NCBI GenBank assembly: GCA_005882315.1
Contig: VBAR01000001.1
Coordinates: 941,736 to 1,005,735 of the forward strand
Source of the DNA: Bacteroidota bacterium
Lineage (GTDB): Bacteria > Bacteroidota > Bacteroidia > Chitinophagales > Chitinophagaceae
DNA length: 64,000 nucleotides
Reading direction: 5' to 3'
Positions 8,438 through 17,278 of this stretch are shown piece after piece; the first letter of the stretch is position 1; each line of letters starts with the position of its first letter. The translations under genes and the position numbers were made by a program. The notes under the pieces are model-generated. The model did no database searches and had not been told where the DNA came from. It saw only the letters and a list, made by a program, of their open reading frames with translations.

Positions 8438-11400
8438 TTAGAAATTTACATTAATACCAAGTGTAAAAGTCCGGCTCTTTGGATAACCGGAATAATCAAC
8501 ACCGGGAGTTAATGCAGTATAAGAACTGTTTCTGGTAGCACTCACTTCTGGATCATAACCGGAATATTTTGTCCATAATACTGCGTTATAAATGGTCGCA
8601 TATAACCTGAGTTTTGTCATTTGTAAGTTTGATATCCATTTAGTAGGGAATGTATAACCAAGGGTAACATTATTCAATCGCAGGAAAGAACCATCTTCGA
8701 CCGCCCATGAATGAATCACGGGTGATGCATTACCCATCGAGAACGGCGACCATAATTTAGCCCCGGCATTTAATTTAGCAAGCTCTGTAAGATCTGTAAC
8801 CTGGTTGCCAGCTGCATCTATATATTTAAATCTATCAGCGTAATTCATAGTGCTAAGCATATTTCCATAAGTTGTTCTGTATAACATATTGAATGCGATC
8901 CTACCGGTATTATAGACATCATTGCCTACTACAAAGTTAAAGTACGTAGCAAGATCGAACCCTTTAAAAGTGGCGTTAAAACCGAAGCCCCCGCTGTACT
9001 TGGGTAATGCATTACCAATCACCTGCCGGTCAGCAGCGTTAATTATTCCATTTGAATCAAGGTCTTTTAATTTCATTACCCCGGGCCTTAAACTAATACC
9101 ACCCATAAAAGTACCAATATTCGGAATGCCTGGTTGTAATGTATATACTCTTGTTGTAGGATTATAAGATGAAAAATCTTCCGGCTTGTAATATCCATCG
9201 TTTACGTACCCATATATTAAGCCTACAGTCTGGCCAACATAAAGCCGGTAATCGTCCTGTGTTTTCAAATCAGTTCCTGCCCAGTTCGAAGAGAAAGGTT
9301 TTTCATTAACGCCATCCAGCTGATCGATCTTAGCCCGGTTGATTCCTATATTAAATGAACCCGTAAGCTGGAAATCCTTCTTACTGATAATTGCACCATT
9401 TAGCGTTAACTCAACTCCTTTGTTGGAAGTTTGCCCGATATTACGCATTTGAGTTGTATAACCTGTGGTTGTGGGTATATCCGATTGCACCAACAAATCT
9501 TTTGTGGTGTTCCGATAAACTTCTAAAGTACCTGAGAGCCTATTATTAAAGAGCCCGAAGTCAAGTCCAATATTCCTGGTGATAGTTGTTTCCCATCTCA
9601 AATCAGGATTAACCAAAATGGTTGAAGCCGCCCCCCAATATGCCTGTGGTACATCTCCAAATCCAATAGGCCGGCTAGTATTGATCCTATAGGTTCTTCT
9701 CCACAGGTCATTTATGATCCGGTTATTCCCGGCTTCTCCATAACTTATTCTCAATTTAAGATCAGAAACGAAAGAAACACCCTTCATAAAATCTTCCTGT
9801 GATACTCTCCAGGCAAAAGCTGCTGCAGGAAAAATACCCCATCTGTTATCGGGAGCAAACTTGCTTGATGCATCAGCTCTACCTGTAAGTGTTAAGAGAT
9901 ATTTTCCTTTATACTGGTAAAAAGCCTGGCCAAAAAATGATAGCAGGTTATCGCCGGGTCCTTCGAAAGTCTCGTATCTGTCCGGAACCCCAAGCGCCAT
10001 GTTAGCAAAAAGTCTTTCTGGTGGCAGGCTTACATCAAAACCTTCAGAGCGGTTAAAATTTGATTTTACTTTCCCTGCTAACACTTCCTGTCCAATCAAT
10101 AAATTGAGATCATGGTCACTGCCTGTCTTAACTTTATATTTAAGTGTATTGGCCCAACGATAACTCATATTGTTATACTGAGTTATTTCACCAAGCGGCA
10201 GGTTTCCTCCATTATTCTTTGATTCTCCTGTGAGCGGGCCATAATACCGTTTACTATCACCATAACCAAGGTTGAGCGTAAACTCGGAACGGAATAGAAG
10301 GTTGTTCAAAACATTCCATGACAGAGCCACACTGTTATTAAAACTTTTATCTATTTTCTTGCGGTAATCCTGGGCAGCTAATTCAATCGGGTTGACCAGG
10401 TTTTTCAGAAACTGTTCATAATCGTCATCAGGACCTGTCGGGTCAATAATGATTTGATCAGCAATTCCATTTACAGGTCGTGTATTGATACCATCAGAAA
10501 TTCTTAAACTTGATCCCCCCGAAGTGCCGGCACCATCTATTTCTATATTAGTAAAACGGGATGCCATCTCAAACTTAAATTTTCTTGAAATTTCATGATT
10601 CAGTTTAAAATTCATGTAGGTCCTTTTGTAACCTGAACCAACTAATATACCGTCGTCATTATTATGTGTTACGCTAAAGCTGAACTTAGTTTTATCAGTT
10701 CCACCCGTCAGGCTTACGTTATGTTGTTGCGATATGGCAACGCCACCAAATAATTCTTCCTGCCAGTCAGTGCCTTTCTGCGCTTTATATAATTCAAGAT
10801 CCTGATACACTCCAAAATACTTGCTAAAATTGTCCACTTCTGATTGTGATCTTATTCTCGCATATTCATATTGTGCCAATACAAATTCATAGGGTGACAT
10901 TACCTCCAGCTTTTTTGGAAGTGTTCTGCCCTGGAAATAACTATTAAAAGAAACTACTGTTTTTCCGCCTTTAGCGCTTTTAGTGGTAATGATCACTACA
11001 CCGTTTGCACCCCTTGCCCCATAGATGGCAGCAGAAGAAGCATCTTTCAATATATCAATATTGACAATATCAGTAGGAGCGATATCATTGATACTTGACA
11101 CGGGGAACCCGTCAACAATATACAATGGGGAATTATCTTGTGTAACAGAACCGCCACCACGTACCCTTATAACAATTTCGGCCCCCGGAGCCCCATCTGT
11201 AGTTGTAACCTGTACGCCGGCCATTCTGCCGGTCATAGCTTCCGCTACATTTGTAACAGGAATTTTTTCAATCTCCTTGCCTGACATAGAAGAGGTAGCG
11301 CCAGTAAGATCTTTCTTTTTTACTGTTGTATAGCCAACTACTACTACTTCTTCCTCTAGTTTAGCTAATTTCTCTAGTTGAACCGTAACAGGTGTCTTGC

Positions 11401-11656
11401 CGTCAGTTGAAATACTAGAAGTCTTATACCCTACACTTGAAAAGCTAAGTACAACATTTGCTGATCCAGAAACTGTAAGTGTAAAATTTCCGTCTTTATC
11501 AGTTTGTGTCCCCGTCTTTGAGCCGGCAGCGGCTACAGTTACACCGGGAATTGGTGCTCCTGACTCATCGGTGATTTTGCCTTTTACTTGCCTGTCCTGG
11601 GCAAGAACAACAAAAAATAGAAGGCAGGAAAAAATGGAAAGAAAAAATTTCTTCAT
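8438..11656 (-). CDS. susC: SusC/RagA-family TonB-linked outer-membrane transporter
   Basis: TonB-dependent outer-membrane importer of about 1072 residues. I prefer the ATG at 11656 (MKKFFLSIFSCLLFFVVLAQ, a good signal peptide); an ATG four codons earlier at 11668 is possible. Order of parts: carboxypeptidase-D-like regulatory domain (about residues 22-100, VKGKITDESGAPIPGVTV), TonB-box region EEEVVVVGY, plug domain with IRVRGGGSV and LKDASSAAIYGARGANGVV, then a 22-strand barrel ending in NVNF. There is no N-terminal STN domain, so it is not expected to signal through an anti-sigma factor. Together with the divergent LacI gene this suggests one-component repressor control. Confidence 0.95.
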   Translation of the reverse strand: MKKFFLSIFSCLLFFVVLAQDRQVKGKITDESGAPIPGVTVAAAGSKTGTQTDKDGNFTLTVSGSANVVLSFSSVGYKTSSISTDGKTPVTVQLEKLAKLEEEVVVVGYTTVKKKDLTGATSSMSGKEIEKIPVTNVAEAMTGRMAGVQVTTTDGAPGAEIVIRVRGGGSVTQDNSPLYIVDGFPVSSINDIAPTDIVNIDILKDASSAAIYGARGANGVVIITTKSAKGGKTVVSFNSYFQGRTLPKKLEVMSPYEFVLAQYEYARIRSQSEVDNFSKYFGVYQDLELYKAQKGTDWQEELFGGVAISQQHNVSLTGGTDKTKFSFSVTHNNDDGILVGSGYKRTYMNFKLNHEISRKFKFEMASRFTNIEIDGAGTSGGSSLRISDGINTRPVNGIADQIIIDPTGPDDDYEQFLKNLVNPIELAAQDYRKKIDKSFNNSVALSWNVLNNLLFRSEFTLNLGYGDSKRYYGPLTGESKNNGGNLPLGEITQYNNMSYRWANTLKYKVKTGSDHDLNLLIGQEVLAGKVKSNFNRSEGFDVSLPPERLFANMALGVPDRYETFEGPGDNLLSFFGQAFYQYKGKYLLTLTGRADASSKFAPDNRWGIFPAAAFAWRVSQEDFMKGVSFVSDLKLRISYGEAGNNRIINDLWRRTYRINTSRPIGFGDVPQAYWGAASTILVNPDLRWETTITRNIGLDFGLFNNRLSGTLEVYRNTTKDLLVQSDIPTTTGYTTQMRNIGQTSNKGVELTLNGAIISKKDFQLTGSFNIGINRAKIDQLDGVNEKPFSSNWAGTDLKTQDDYRLYVGQTVGLIYGYVNDGYYKPEDFSSYNPTTRVYTLQPGIPNIGTFMGGISLRPGVMKLKDLDSNGIINAADRQVIGNALPKYSGGFGFNATFKGFDLATYFNFVVGNDVYNTGRIAFNMLYRTTYGNMLSTMNYADRFKYIDAAGNQVTDLTELAKLNAGAKLWSPFSMGNASPVIHSWAVEDGSFLRLNNVTLGYTFPTKWISNLQMTKLRLYATIYNAVLWTKYSGYDPEVSATRNSSYTALTPGVDYSGYPKSRTFTLGINVNF

Positions 11657-12028
11657 GATAGCAAGCATTTAATTAAGAGTGAGAGTTAGATAAATTTCTA
11701 CCGCCGTTTCTAAAAATACAGCACTGGCGGTAAAAATTTCCATCCAATGCTAGTGAGTATTTCCGGATAACTAATCAACGAATAATGACTTTATTTACGC
11801 AATCGTTCCCGATATCGATGCCACACTTATCGCATTAAGTGCCAACAATTAAGGAATTATAGCTCCAAATCTCAAAGATGAATTTCTATAACCGTTTTTT
11901 TGTGCTGTTATAAGCTATTTTATCTGGTTAAAATATCGGTCGGCCGGACAGCCTGTAACTCTTTTTCTATCCGTACTAATTTGATTAACTTTATTGTGCG
12001 TCAGGTTATTGAAAATGATGGTTTTCCA
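11657..12028. promoter_or_regulatory. Divergent susC / LacI control region with inverted repeats
   Basis: A 372-base non-coding region between susC (leftward) and the LacI gene (rightward). It holds a 12-bp inverted repeat with one mismatch (arms 11694-11705 and 11726-11737, core TACCGCC), which would form a hairpin in the susC leader about 40 bases before its start. It also holds a spaced palindrome CACTTA-6-TAAGTG (11824-11841), of the size expected for a LacI-family operator, and a short palindrome CGATATCG (11810-11817). I found no full TTTG/TAnnTTTG promoter match. Assigning any of these as the operator is inference. Confidence 0.5.
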
Positions 12029-13093
12029 ATGAAGTTCGAAGCCGTAACAATTAAAGATATTGCTAAAGCATTGGGGCTTTCTACCTCCACTGTTTCCCGT
12101 GCATTACGTGACAGCTATGAAATAAGTCCGGAGACCAAGAAGATGGTAATGGAGTATGCGGAGAAGATCAATTACCACCCCAACCCGATTGCACTTAGCC
12201 TGAAAGAAAGAAAAAGCCGGACGATCGGTGTTATTGTATGCGAAATTGCTAACCCTTTTTTCTCCCAGGTAATTAATGGTATTGAATCTGTGGCACATGA
12301 TAGTGGTTACAACGTAATCATTGCACAAAGCCATGAATTGTTTGAGAAAGAAGTAAGAGACCTGCAATATCTTACCAGTCGCAGCATTGATGGCCTGATC
12401 GTTTCCGTATCAGTTGAAACAAATGATTTTTCACACCTGATAGATGTATACCAAAAAGGATTGCCGGTTGTTTTCTTTGACAGGATCGTAAATGAAATTG
12501 ACACACACAAGGTAATTGTAGATAATTACAAAGGCACTTATGATGCAACCATGCATTTAATAAACAATGGTTGCAGAAATATTGGCACTCTTACGTTTGC
12601 TTCTTTTCTTTCTATTACCCGTGAACGTATGGCCGGCTATAAAGCCGCATTGGCTGACAGCAATATTGCTTTTGATGAACAACTGATCCAGCATTGCAAA
12701 CCGGGCCCTTATTTAAATGATGATCTTGAAGCTGCTGTAAAAAAATTATTGAGAATGCGACCGGTGCCGGATGCTATTCTTGGTTTATCTGATAAACTCA
12801 CTACGGGTTGCCTGCGTATTTTGAAAAAAGAAAATATAAAAGTTCCGGAGGATATATCGCTGATTGGTTTTTCCAACAGCGAACTCACTGATTTAATAGA
12901 CCCACCTCTGTCTATTATAAAACAACCTGCATTTGAAATGGGTGAAATATCTACCCGTCTATTATTGCAAATGATAGAAAGCAAAAGACCTGTTACTGAT
13001 TTTGTCACTAAAGTTCTTACACCGGAGCTGGTGATAAATGCTTCTTCAGAGTATAAAAGGACGCTTAAAAAAAATGATACAGTAAATGCTTAA
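12029..13093 (+). CDS. LacI-family transcriptional regulator of the pectin locus
   Basis: One-component regulator of 354 residues. The helix-turn-helix is at about residues 6-30 (TIKDIAKALGLSTSTVSRAL), followed by the hinge (NPIALSLKERKSRTIGVIV) and a periplasmic-binding-protein-like effector domain. I choose the ATG at 12029 because the LacI HTH starts within its first residues; the frame extends upstream for 43 codons with no family resemblance. It is divergent from susC, so it most likely senses a pectin breakdown sugar and controls the susC-lyase genes, and possibly itself. The gene ends 5 bases before the convergent hydrolase gene, leaving no room for a terminator. Confidence 0.92.
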   Translation: MKFEAVTIKDIAKALGLSTSTVSRALRDSYEISPETKKMVMEYAEKINYHPNPIALSLKERKSRTIGVIVCEIANPFFSQVINGIESVAHDSGYNVIIAQSHELFEKEVRDLQYLTSRSIDGLIVSVSVETNDFSHLIDVYQKGLPVVFFDRIVNEIDTHKVIVDNYKGTYDATMHLINNGCRNIGTLTFASFLSITRERMAGYKAALADSNIAFDEQLIQHCKPGPYLNDDLEAAVKKLLRMRPVPDAILGLSDKLTTGCLRILKKENIKVPEDISLIGFSNSELTDLIDPPLSIIKQPAFEMGEISTRLLLQMIESKRPVTDFVTKVLTPELVINASSEYKRTLKKNDTVNA

Positions 13094-13098
13094 GAGTA

Positions 13099-14562
13099 TT
13101 ATGCCTTGAACAATTTATCAACTTCTTCTTTAAGTTTTGGTTTATTAAGTTTGCTCAGAGCATTAATAGCATTTATGTACATTGAGTTTATATCTCTTGG
13201 TTTATCTTTTCCCAATGCAATTGCTTTTTCATAATTAGCCCTTACATCATCATCTTTATTAAGATAAAGATTAGCTTCTGCTATTGTTGCATATTTCCAA
13301 TGATCATCTTCACACTCATTGGCATTCTTTAGTGCAATCTGTGCATATTCCTTTCCATTACTTATATCTTCATTTTGAAAGTGAAGAAAGGCGAGATTAA
13401 TAGCATGATAATATATCTGATTTGCCTTATCCGCGTTATCGGAGCTTTCTGCCATGGTAAATGCTCTTTGATACAACACAATTGCTTTATCCAAATCTGG
13501 CTGCAATTCATTATCCAGGTATTTTCGTTTATAACGGCCTCCAAGAATACCTATAAAGTCAGTGTTATCTTTTATATGGCTGCTTGCTTCAAGTACTTTT
13601 ATAGCATCATCCAATTCTTTTGTTCCTTCTAAAGCAAAAATATATTCACGTAAAGCTCCTTTACTCATTACATCTAATTTTCCTTTAAATGAATTTAATA
13701 TGCCTGCATAATTACCCTGTAACCTGTTCAGATCGCCATCAATAAAAAGTTTCAAGTGTTTTTTTTTGTTAATAACAGCTTTTTTCAATACATGAAAACT
13801 GGTGTGATTTGAATCTTCAGGTTTTACCATGTCAGTATGATTTCCTGTAGTATGAGCATAATATTGTTTGTCAAATGGACTGTGACTTGATTCTATAGGA
13901 ACAAACGCATCAAGTTCACCTGCTACAGAAACAAAATAAAAAGGAATTTTAGTCGCAAACCTAGCATTCCAGTCTGCACGAAGGTTTTTTATAAACTCTC
14001 CTTCCCTATCCATATCACGTACCTGTATATTATACCACTTGCCCAAAGTTGCTTTATGAAGACCTCCGCTGGGTGTACCATAAAGCATCAGGTGTGTTAT
14101 CCTGTCAAAATCTTTTTCATCTAAACTCAATAAAGCCCGTTGCACAACAAGGCCACCCATACTATGTGCAACAAAAACAATCCTCTTATACTCCTTAAGT
14201 AAAGTTTCAATACTGGTTTTAAAATAGCCTGCCACTTTTGTAATATCAGGTTGTTGCGCCCAGATTTTCAATCCAAATGTGGGCATCATATCACTTGCAT
14301 AGCCAATACTCACAATATCCCAACCATTAAACTCCGATTCTGCTTTAATCAATTCAGGAAATTTTCCGAAAGTTTCATTCGGGCTTCCATTAAAGCCATG
14401 GACAAAACAGATAATGCTGTTATTACCTGCTTCCTCACGATACACGATTGTTTCTCCTTTGTCTTTTCCTGTAAGTGACTTAAGAAGGTCCTTACCAATT
14501 TGCTGTATCATTTTCTTTTTTTTAAAAGTAAAAAATGATTTGATTAAAGTCCACCAAGGCAT
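13099..14562 (-). CDS. Alpha/beta-hydrolase (lipase-like) fused to a TPR-like TRAFs-binding-type module
   Basis: Third gene of the patatin-TIR-hydrolase operon. Residues about 40-265 form an alpha/beta-hydrolase: oxyanion segment HGFNG (55-59) and nucleophile elbow AHSMGG with Ser134, as in lipases and PGAP1-like esterases. Residues about 290-487 are helical repeats that align by eye with the C-terminus of the TIR protein: GGRYKRKYL against GRTWMDRY, IYYHAINLAFL against YYTGINAAAKS, and DHWKYATIAEANL against DYWKTATIAETLL. This matches the TRAFs-binding (DUF4071) helical module found in animal ASK kinases (family knowledge). No signal peptide, so it should act in the cytoplasm, perhaps on membrane lipids. 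A start at 14511 (MIQQIGKDLL) is possible. Function in defence is inferred. Confidence 0.78.
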   Translation of the reverse strand: MPWWTLIKSFFTFKKKKMIQQIGKDLLKSLTGKDKGETIVYREEAGNNSIICFVHGFNGSPNETFGKFPELIKAESEFNGWDIVSIGYASDMMPTFGLKIWAQQPDITKVAGYFKTSIETLLKEYKRIVFVAHSMGGLVVQRALLSLDEKDFDRITHLMLYGTPSGGLHKATLGKWYNIQVRDMDREGEFIKNLRADWNARFATKIPFYFVSVAGELDAFVPIESSHSPFDKQYYAHTTGNHTDMVKPEDSNHTSFHVLKKAVINKKKHLKLFIDGDLNRLQGNYAGILNSFKGKLDVMSKGALREYIFALEGTKELDDAIKVLEASSHIKDNTDFIGILGGRYKRKYLDNELQPDLDKAIVLYQRAFTMAESSDNADKANQIYYHAINLAFLHFQNEDISNGKEYAQIALKNANECEDDHWKYATIAEANLYLNKDDDVRANYEKAIALGKDKPRDINSMYINAINALSKLNKPKLKEEVDKLFKA

Positions 14563-14594
14563 ATTAGGTGCATTTTTTAGTTTAGTAAGCTATG

Positions 14595-15872
14595 CTAGCT
14601 CAGATGTTTAAATGCATTTTCAACTATTTTTCTTTCTTCATTAGTTGGCTTTAGCATATCCATCAATTTTTTTGCCTGCTTAAAGGATGAACCATGTGAA
14701 TCTTTTTCAGTCGGCGCTATATCTACTGCCTGGCTGTACATTTCACCCGCCTCACTGTATTTTTTTTGGATCAACAATGTTTCGGCTATTGTCGCTGTTT
14801 TCCAGTAATCACCCTTTACGGCTGTGTTACCGACAATTGCTTCTACTTTTTTAGCATAATCATTTCCTTTATCTAATTCACCTAAAAAAATACTTTTTGC
14901 GGCGGCATTGATACCGGTATAATAATCATCAGGCGCCTTTTCAAATCCTTCTGCATATAATTTCCTCGATTGTCTTAAATCAGCTAATTCTCCTGATTTA
15001 TTATAGCGATCCATCCATGTACGTCCATAGATACCCGTTGTTTCGGGATCGAGATGATTCAATTCATACAATTCACCAAGTATATCCTGCGCTTCATCCA
15101 GATCGTTTTCTTTACCTCTGCGGGCCAAGGCAAGAGCTTTGAGTTGTTTGGGGCGAATGGATTTAGGAAATTTTTTTTCAACCTTTTCAAGCATTTCAAT
15201 TGCTTCATCTTTATTGCCGAGCTTAATAAGTCCATCTGCAGTTTTACAGGCCAGTGAAGCAGTCGTTTTCCATGGGAGCCCTCCTCCTTCGAATAACTGT
15301 TTCAGTTTTTCAGGACGGTTATTGCGTATAGCTGCTGATATTTTTGCATTCTCAATTCCTGCGGCTTCATCTTGCTCCCATGCAAAGTGAACAGCTGCAT
15401 CATTAAGTGCTTTGCCGGTAATACCATAAACTAATCGCAGTAAGTCACCTCCATTGGGTCCATCGGGATAATCGGAGAAATCAATAAAAAGTTTAGTACT
15501 TGCAAATGTTGGTAGCGGTGCTTTTTCAATTTTTACAGGTACTAAAAAAAAGTTTTTGTCATTTGTGGCTTTAGTAATCAGCACATCATATTCATTTCGC
15601 ACCCATTCAGAATCTCTGGCAGCATTCGACCATATTAAAATACCTGCCTGACTGTTTTCTAATCCTGTTTCTAATGTACGTGCTAGTGAATCCCCGGGTT
15701 TAAGTACATACTGATCTAAAAAAACTTTAAACCCCATTTCCGTGAGCACATCATAAAGGTTGAGCACCCAACCCCTGTTGACAGATCGATAGGAAAGAAA
15801 AACATTCCATTGCTGATTAGGTTTTAGCGGCATTGGCTGTGGTGCATGTTGTAACCATTCTTGTGGAATCAT
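14595..15872 (-). CDS. TIR-domain protein with TPR-like TRAFs-binding-type C-terminal module
   Basis: Residues about 20-150 are a TIR domain: box 1 VFLSYRS (24-30), a BB-loop-like region LDQYVLKPGDSL, and WSNAARDSEWVRNEYDVLI. Glu94 in the last motif is at the position of the catalytic glutamate of NAD-cleaving TIR domains, so NADase activity is plausible. Residues about 165-425 are helical repeats ending in a TRAFs-binding/DUF4071-like block (ETTGIYGRTWMDRY, YYTGINAAAKS, DYWKTATIAE). The start is 4 bases from the patatin stop and its own stop is 32 bases before the hydrolase gene, so all three are probably one transcript. No transmembrane segment. A role in abortive immunity or NAD signalling is inferred from the fold and the operon. 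Confidence 0.83.
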   Translation of the reverse strand: MIPQEWLQHAPQPMPLKPNQQWNVFLSYRSVNRGWVLNLYDVLTEMGFKVFLDQYVLKPGDSLARTLETGLENSQAGILIWSNAARDSEWVRNEYDVLITKATNDKNFFLVPVKIEKAPLPTFASTKLFIDFSDYPDGPNGGDLLRLVYGITGKALNDAAVHFAWEQDEAAGIENAKISAAIRNNRPEKLKQLFEGGGLPWKTTASLACKTADGLIKLGNKDEAIEMLEKVEKKFPKSIRPKQLKALALARRGKENDLDEAQDILGELYELNHLDPETTGIYGRTWMDRYNKSGELADLRQSRKLYAEGFEKAPDDYYTGINAAAKSIFLGELDKGNDYAKKVEAIVGNTAVKGDYWKTATIAETLLIQKKYSEAGEMYSQAVDIAPTEKDSHGSSFKQAKKLMDMLKPTNEERKIVENAFKHLS

Positions 15873-15876
15873 CGCT

Positions 15877-17085
15877 TTAAATTTTAAATGTCAATGGAAA
15901 ATGTTCCTCTTTTACCGGCATTGCTGTAATACGGTCTTTAATAAAACATCCGTTTGAAGCAGCTTTTTTTCCTATCTCGAACAGTTCAAAGCGGCTATCA
16001 GCATTACTCATTTCCACAAGGCCCTTTACTTTATCTTTTGAATAATCTTTATTCATCAAGGCCTTTAATGTGTCAGCATCCAGCCATGTATTATACCGGA
16101 GGTAAGAAGTGAGTGCATTCTTTTTTTCACCGCCTCCCATTATGTCTCCCTGCAGATCACCTGTTTCTCCATCTATCTCCCATGCAGTAAGCGAATTACT
16201 GAGCCACTGCATCACCAATTGATTATGCCAACTTGCATCCTGCATAAACATATCCGGTAGTTGTTGTGCCCAGTTCAATAAATGGTTTTTGGAAACGTTT
16301 TCCGGGATCTTTTCGAACCGGCTCATACCTGTACCTACTGAAACAATAAATAAATTATCAGCCCCCCATTTCCAGCGGAAAGGAAACCCATTTAATGTAG
16401 CTACCATTAATAATTGTAATGCTGGATTATTGGCCATACTTACACCGCCATCAACAAATGCAGCTTTCGGCATGCCACCACCTACTTCAATCATCTGTGG
16501 TAAAAAATAGGTTGGTGCAGCAGAGCTGGCCCTTACAGCTTGCCATAAGTCAATATTCTTGTTTTTCCCAAAAGCACTGTCAAAGTATTTTCCTTTTGAA
16601 TGGTTGATCAAGGGCCATATGCTGTTTGTATCGGCTCGTTTTGCAACTATGCACAAACCTGTTTTAATTCTGTCGCCATCACCGAGTTTAATATCAGTAA
16701 AAACTTTTTTTAATTCTTCTTCCAATGGTTTTGCATCATAACCAGCTTTTATCAGATCATCCCACTTAAAAACATCCCACCACTTATATTTTTTTGCAAA
16801 TATTTTTCCGCCCAGTTCAAAGTATTTCTCCTTTATTTCTTTTACACTCATACCTATTGCAAGGCAGGATGCAATAATAGAACCTGTACTGGTGCCCCCG
16901 ATCAGATCAAAATAATCGCACAACCTGAAACCAGGGTCATCTCCATGTTGTTTATGCAAAATTTTTTCTATCTCTTCAAGATAGCCGAGAGTTAAAGCAC
17001 CGCGGATACCACCGCCATCGAGTGCAAGTATTCGTTTGGGAGAAGGAGCATTAAACCTTTCTTCCAATGAGTTCCATTTAGCCAT
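15877..17085 (-). CDS. Patatin-like phospholipase
   Basis: Patatin-fold lipid acyl hydrolase of 402 residues and first gene of the three-gene operon. It shows the oxyanion loop DGGGIRG (23-29), nucleophile elbow GTSTG with Ser66, and the catalytic aspartate in DGG at 212-214, so the Ser-Asp dyad is complete. The C-terminal part (GKKAASNGCFIKDR) is a family-typical helical tail. Patatin phospholipases act as membrane-degrading effectors in several bacterial immune systems such as CBASS (established for CapV). Here no cyclase gene is beside it; a TIR protein and a second hydrolase are. The upstream 193 bases to the next gene would hold the operon promoter, which I could not identify with confidence. 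Confidence 0.9.
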   Translation of the reverse strand: MAKWNSLEERFNAPSPKRILALDGGGIRGALTLGYLEEIEKILHKQHGDDPGFRLCDYFDLIGGTSTGSIIASCLAIGMSVKEIKEKYFELGGKIFAKKYKWWDVFKWDDLIKAGYDAKPLEEELKKVFTDIKLGDGDRIKTGLCIVAKRADTNSIWPLINHSKGKYFDSAFGKNKNIDLWQAVRASSAAPTYFLPQMIEVGGGMPKAAFVDGGVSMANNPALQLLMVATLNGFPFRWKWGADNLFIVSVGTGMSRFEKIPENVSKNHLLNWAQQLPDMFMQDASWHNQLVMQWLSNSLTAWEIDGETGDLQGDIMGGGEKKNALTSYLRYNTWLDADTLKALMNKDYSKDKVKGLVEMSNADSRFELFEIGKKAASNGCFIKDRITAMPVKEEHFPLTFKI

Positions 17086-17278
17086 ATAAAAATTTGTTTA
17101 AAAAAGTGCAGTACCCGTAAGGTAAATACATTTTAACCTCTCCCCAATACCACGAATGGAGTAATTCTCTGAAAGCCCGGCTTGCAGAAAAAATAAGTTC
17201 AAATTTTCAAACTAAGATTTGATTTTGGTAATAAAGCACTTTAAAAAAGTAGTTCTGAGGAGGTGTTAATAGTTACTA

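Noticed and set aside
11931-11960. CGGCCG-containing palindrome as LacI operator
   Set aside because: The symmetric part is only 6 bp and GC-rich; the spaced repeat at 11824-11841 is a better candidate.
14251-14611. Plus-strand ORFs opposite the hydrolase gene as possible antitoxin or overlapping genes
   Set aside because: They lie antisense to a clear coding region, have no family resemblance, and follow from the complement of its codons.
13099-17085. CBASS assignment of the patatin operon
   Set aside because: No CD-NTase, Cap2/Cap3 or HORMA/TRIP13 gene is in or near the operon; only the patatin effector type is shared.
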